A DNA stretch of 6,180 nt, from positions 1 through 6,180 of the forward strand of contig JASLJP010000059.1 in assembly GCA_030152425.1 (NCBI GenBank), given 5' to 3'. Source of the DNA: Aquirhabdus sp. GTDB taxonomy: Bacteria > Pseudomonadota > Gammaproteobacteria > Pseudomonadales > Moraxellaceae. A program made the translations under genes and the position numbers. The notes beneath the pieces are model-generated. The model was not told the origin of the DNA and made no database searches. It saw only the letters and a list, made by a program, of their open reading frames with translations. Positions 4,126 to 6,180 of the stretch are shown here, in pieces (position 1 is the first letter of the stretch; every line of letters starts with the position of its first letter).

Positions 4126-6180
4126 ATGGCGGATAAATCCGTAAACGAATTAGCACTACAAGTCGGCCGTCCCGTCGAAAAACTGCTCGCGCAACTGGTT
4201 GAAGCAGGTCTGCCTGCACGCGAAGCGACTGCACTGGTCACAGACAATGAACAAGAAAAACTGGTGGCTCACCTGAGACAGAGCCACGGTCAAGCTGCGC
4301 AAGATAACTCTTCGATCACCCTGAAGCGCAAAACGCTGGGCACGGCCAAAGTCGCCAGCTCCACGGGTAAAGCCAAAACCATCAGTGTCGAAGTGCGTAA
4401 AAAGCACACCTTCGTTAAGCCAGATGCCAACGCCATCGCCGCTGAAAAAGCGCGTCTAGAAGCCGAAGCCGGTGCACGCATCCAAGCCAGCATCAAAGCC
4501 TCTGCACAAGAAAAAGCGCAAGACAACCAATCCGATGAAGTGAAAGCAGCCGAAGCGGCACGTGCCGAAGCCGATGCCAAGCACCAAGCGACACTGGACC
4601 AAATGCGCCAGCAAGCCGAGAGCAAAGCCAGCGACAAAAAAGAAGTCGTCGTCAAAAAGCGCTCACCGAAAATCGACGAAACACCCGAACAGAAAAAAGC
4701 CCGTGAAGCCGAAGCTGCGCGCCTAAAAACCGCCGAAGAAGCTGCACGTCGCGCCGCGGCCGAAGCTGCCCAGCAGCGTACGCTGGAACAAATGCGTCAG
4801 ATGGCCAGCAAATACGCCGAAGGCACCTCACCGGATCGCAAGATCGACGACACGGCACCTCTGGCTGCCGGTCTGGTCGGTCGCGCCTATGAAGAGTCAT
4901 TCGACAAAGAAAACCGTGACATTAAACGCGGTGCAGCCACCACGACCGCCGGTGCCGGTAAAGGCAAAGGTCGCAATCGCTCCGGTCGTCAGGAAGAGCA
5001 ATCTTTCCGCCAACCGCCGCGTGGCCTGAAAACCAGCCAATCGAACAAGCACGGCTTTGAAAAACCTGTAGAAAAACAAGTGTACGACGTGCAAATCACC
5101 GAAAACATCGTGGTTGCTGACCTCGCGCAAAAAATGGCTGTTAAAGTCCGCGAAGTCATCAAGACCCTGATGAAGATGGGCGAGATCGTCACCCAAGATC
5201 AAACCATCGATCAATCCACCGCATCGCTGGTGGTGGAAGAGCTCGGTCACAACCCGGTACTGGTCAGTGATACCGCAGTCGAAGACAAACTGCTGGCGTC
5301 GGTCGCCGATCGCGGCAACGTCAAACTGCGCCCACCGGTGGTCACCATCATGGGTCACGTTGACCATGGTAAGACCTCGCTGCTCGACTATATCCGTCGT
5401 ACCAAGGTCGCCTCCGGCGAAGCCGGCGGGATTACCCAGCATATCGGTGCTTACCACGTCGAGACTGACCGTGGTGTGATCACCTTCCTCGACACCCCAG
5501 GCCATGCTGCATTTACCCAAATGCGCGCCCGGGGTGCTAAGGCTACTGACATCGTGATCCTCGTGGTCGCAGCCGACGACGGCGTGATGCCACAAACTGC
5601 AGAAGCGATCGAACATGCCCGCGCTGCAGGCACACCGATCATCGTTGCGCTGAACAAAGTCGACAAAGAATCTGCCGACCTCGACCGCGTCCTGAACGAG
5701 CTGTCGGTCAAAGGCGTGACCACTGAAGCATGGGGCGGTGATGTGCCTATCGCCAAAGTCTCAGCCAAAACGGGTCAAGGCATCGACGAATTGCTCGACC
5801 TGATCTCGATCCAAGCAGAACTGATGGAACTGACTGCATCTGAAGAAGGTGCGGCACAGGGTATCGTCATCGAAGCGCGTATCGACAAAGGCCGCGGCGC
5901 TGTCGCCAGCGTCCTGGTGCAAAAAGGCACGCTGAAAGTGGGCGACCTGCTGCTGGCCGGTGCGTTCTATGGCCGCGTCCGCGCCATGACCGACGAAAAC
6001 GGTAAAGCGGTGAAAACTGCCGGTCCGTCGATTCCGGTCGAAATCTTGGGTCTGCCCGATGCACCGAATGCCGGTGATGAAATTCTGGTGGTCTCGGATG
6101 AGAAGAAAGCCCGTGAAGTGGCTGAATTCCGCGCCGGTCGTGAGCGTCAAAGCAAGATTGACCGCCAATCGGCAATGCGT
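4126..6180 (+). CDS. infB: Translation initiation factor IF-2, 5' part (3' end outside window)
   Basis: IF2 is the GTPase that brings fMet-tRNA to the 30S subunit and promotes subunit joining. 685 codons are visible with no stop, and the frame runs off the window end. An N-terminal IF2_N domain (1-52) is followed by the conserved KRKT...VEVRKKHTFVK region (67-98). A long Ala/Glu/Lys/Arg-rich linker, probably helical, spans about 100-300, and a second IF2_N-like domain lies at about 318-380. The G domain has G1 GHVDHGKTS (410-418), G2 GGITQHIGAY (434-443), G3 DTPGH (456-460), G4 NKVD (510-513) and G5 SAKTG (546-550). Most of beta-barrel domain II follows (about 579-660). Domains C1 and C2, the latter binding fMet-tRNA, lie beyond the window; with them the full length should be near 900 residues. 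ATG 4126 is the first possible start after the in-frame TAG at 4117-4119. By the usual gene order rbfA and truB may follow. Confidence 0.97.
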   Translation, partial: MADKSVNELALQVGRPVEKLLAQLVEAGLPAREATALVTDNEQEKLVAHLRQSHGQAAQDNSSITLKRKTLGTAKVASSTGKAKTISVEVRKKHTFVKPDANAIAAEKARLEAEAGARIQASIKASAQEKAQDNQSDEVKAAEAARAEADAKHQATLDQMRQQAESKASDKKEVVVKKRSPKIDETPEQKKAREAEAARLKTAEEAARRAAAEAAQQRTLEQMRQMASKYAEGTSPDRKIDDTAPLAAGLVGRAYEESFDKENRDIKRGAATTTAGAGKGKGRNRSGRQEEQSFRQPPRGLKTSQSNKHGFEKPVEKQVYDVQITENIVVADLAQKMAVKVREVIKTLMKMGEIVTQDQTIDQSTASLVVEELGHNPVLVSDTAVEDKLLASVADRGNVKLRPPVVTIMGHVDHGKTSLLDYIRRTKVASGEAGGITQHIGAYHVETDRGVITFLDTPGHAAFTQMRARGAKATDIVILVVAADDGVMPQTAEAIEHARAAGTPIIVALNKVDKESADLDRVLNELSVKGVTTEAWGGDVPIAKVSAKTGQGIDELLDLISIQAELMELTASEEGAAQGIVIEARIDKGRGAVASVLVQKGTLKVGDLLLAGAFYGRVRAMTDENGKAVKTAGPSIPVEILGLPDAPNAGDEILVVSDEKKAREVAEFRAGRERQSKIDRQSAMR

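Noticed and set aside
4897..5616. Minus-strand ORF of 239 residues opposite infB
   Set aside because: It is antisense to the IF2 second N-domain and GTPase core with its G1-G3 motifs. It has no recognisable domain and is explained by the codon usage of infB.

Overview
This window is a conserved housekeeping locus of a gammaproteobacterium. On the + strand it reads tpiA (3' part), secG, tRNA-Leu(GAG), initiator tRNA-fMet(CAU), rimP, nusA and infB (5' part). The RimP, NusA, SecG and IF2 sequences all look gammaproteobacterial. RimP (start MKLS, segment FLPQGKRSLLRIYIDRP, segment SSPGWDRPFF, and extra residues after IYIDRP) resembles what I recall of Acinetobacter and other Moraxellaceae. A Moraxellaceae-like origin is my best guess, from memory and without a search. 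Base composition is moderate and even, and I see no mobile element, phage gene, CRISPR array or sign of recent transfer.

Layout. Positions 1-647 hold the end of triosephosphate isomerase, followed after 14 nt by secG (662-1051). A tRNA-Leu(GAG) begins 29 nt after the secG stop with no terminator or obvious promoter between, so these three probably share a transcript. An AT-rich spacer then leads to a strong sigma70-type promoter (TTGACA, 17 nt, TACTAT, GC-rich discriminator) placed to start transcription about 7 nt before the initiator tRNA. After that tRNA come a long imperfect stem-loop and a textbook intrinsic terminator (1448-1525), then about 165 nt of leader before rimP. Next are rimP (1692-2288), a 145-nt spacer with two hairpins, nusA (2434-3909), a 216-nt spacer with a 12-bp hairpin, and infB from 4126 past the end of the window.

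How the genes work together. The core is the metY-rimP-nusA-infB arrangement known from E. coli. It joins the initiator tRNA, the initiation factor that binds it (IF2), a 30S maturation factor (RimP) and a transcription elongation/termination factor (NusA). A terminator between the tRNA and rimP fits a design in which abundant tRNA is made and limited read-through supplies the factors, possibly under NusA feedback; that regulatory reading is inference. SecG (protein export) and TpiA (glycolysis) are conserved neighbours without an evident functional link.

I found no undescribed system. The points worth a second look are modest: a U1-U72 mismatch in the initiator tRNA in place of the usual C1-A72, a roughly 48-residue acidic insertion in RimP, unusually long and structured spacers around nusA, a short upstream ORF overlapping the rimP start as ATGA, and an imperfect internal repeat in the IF2 linker.
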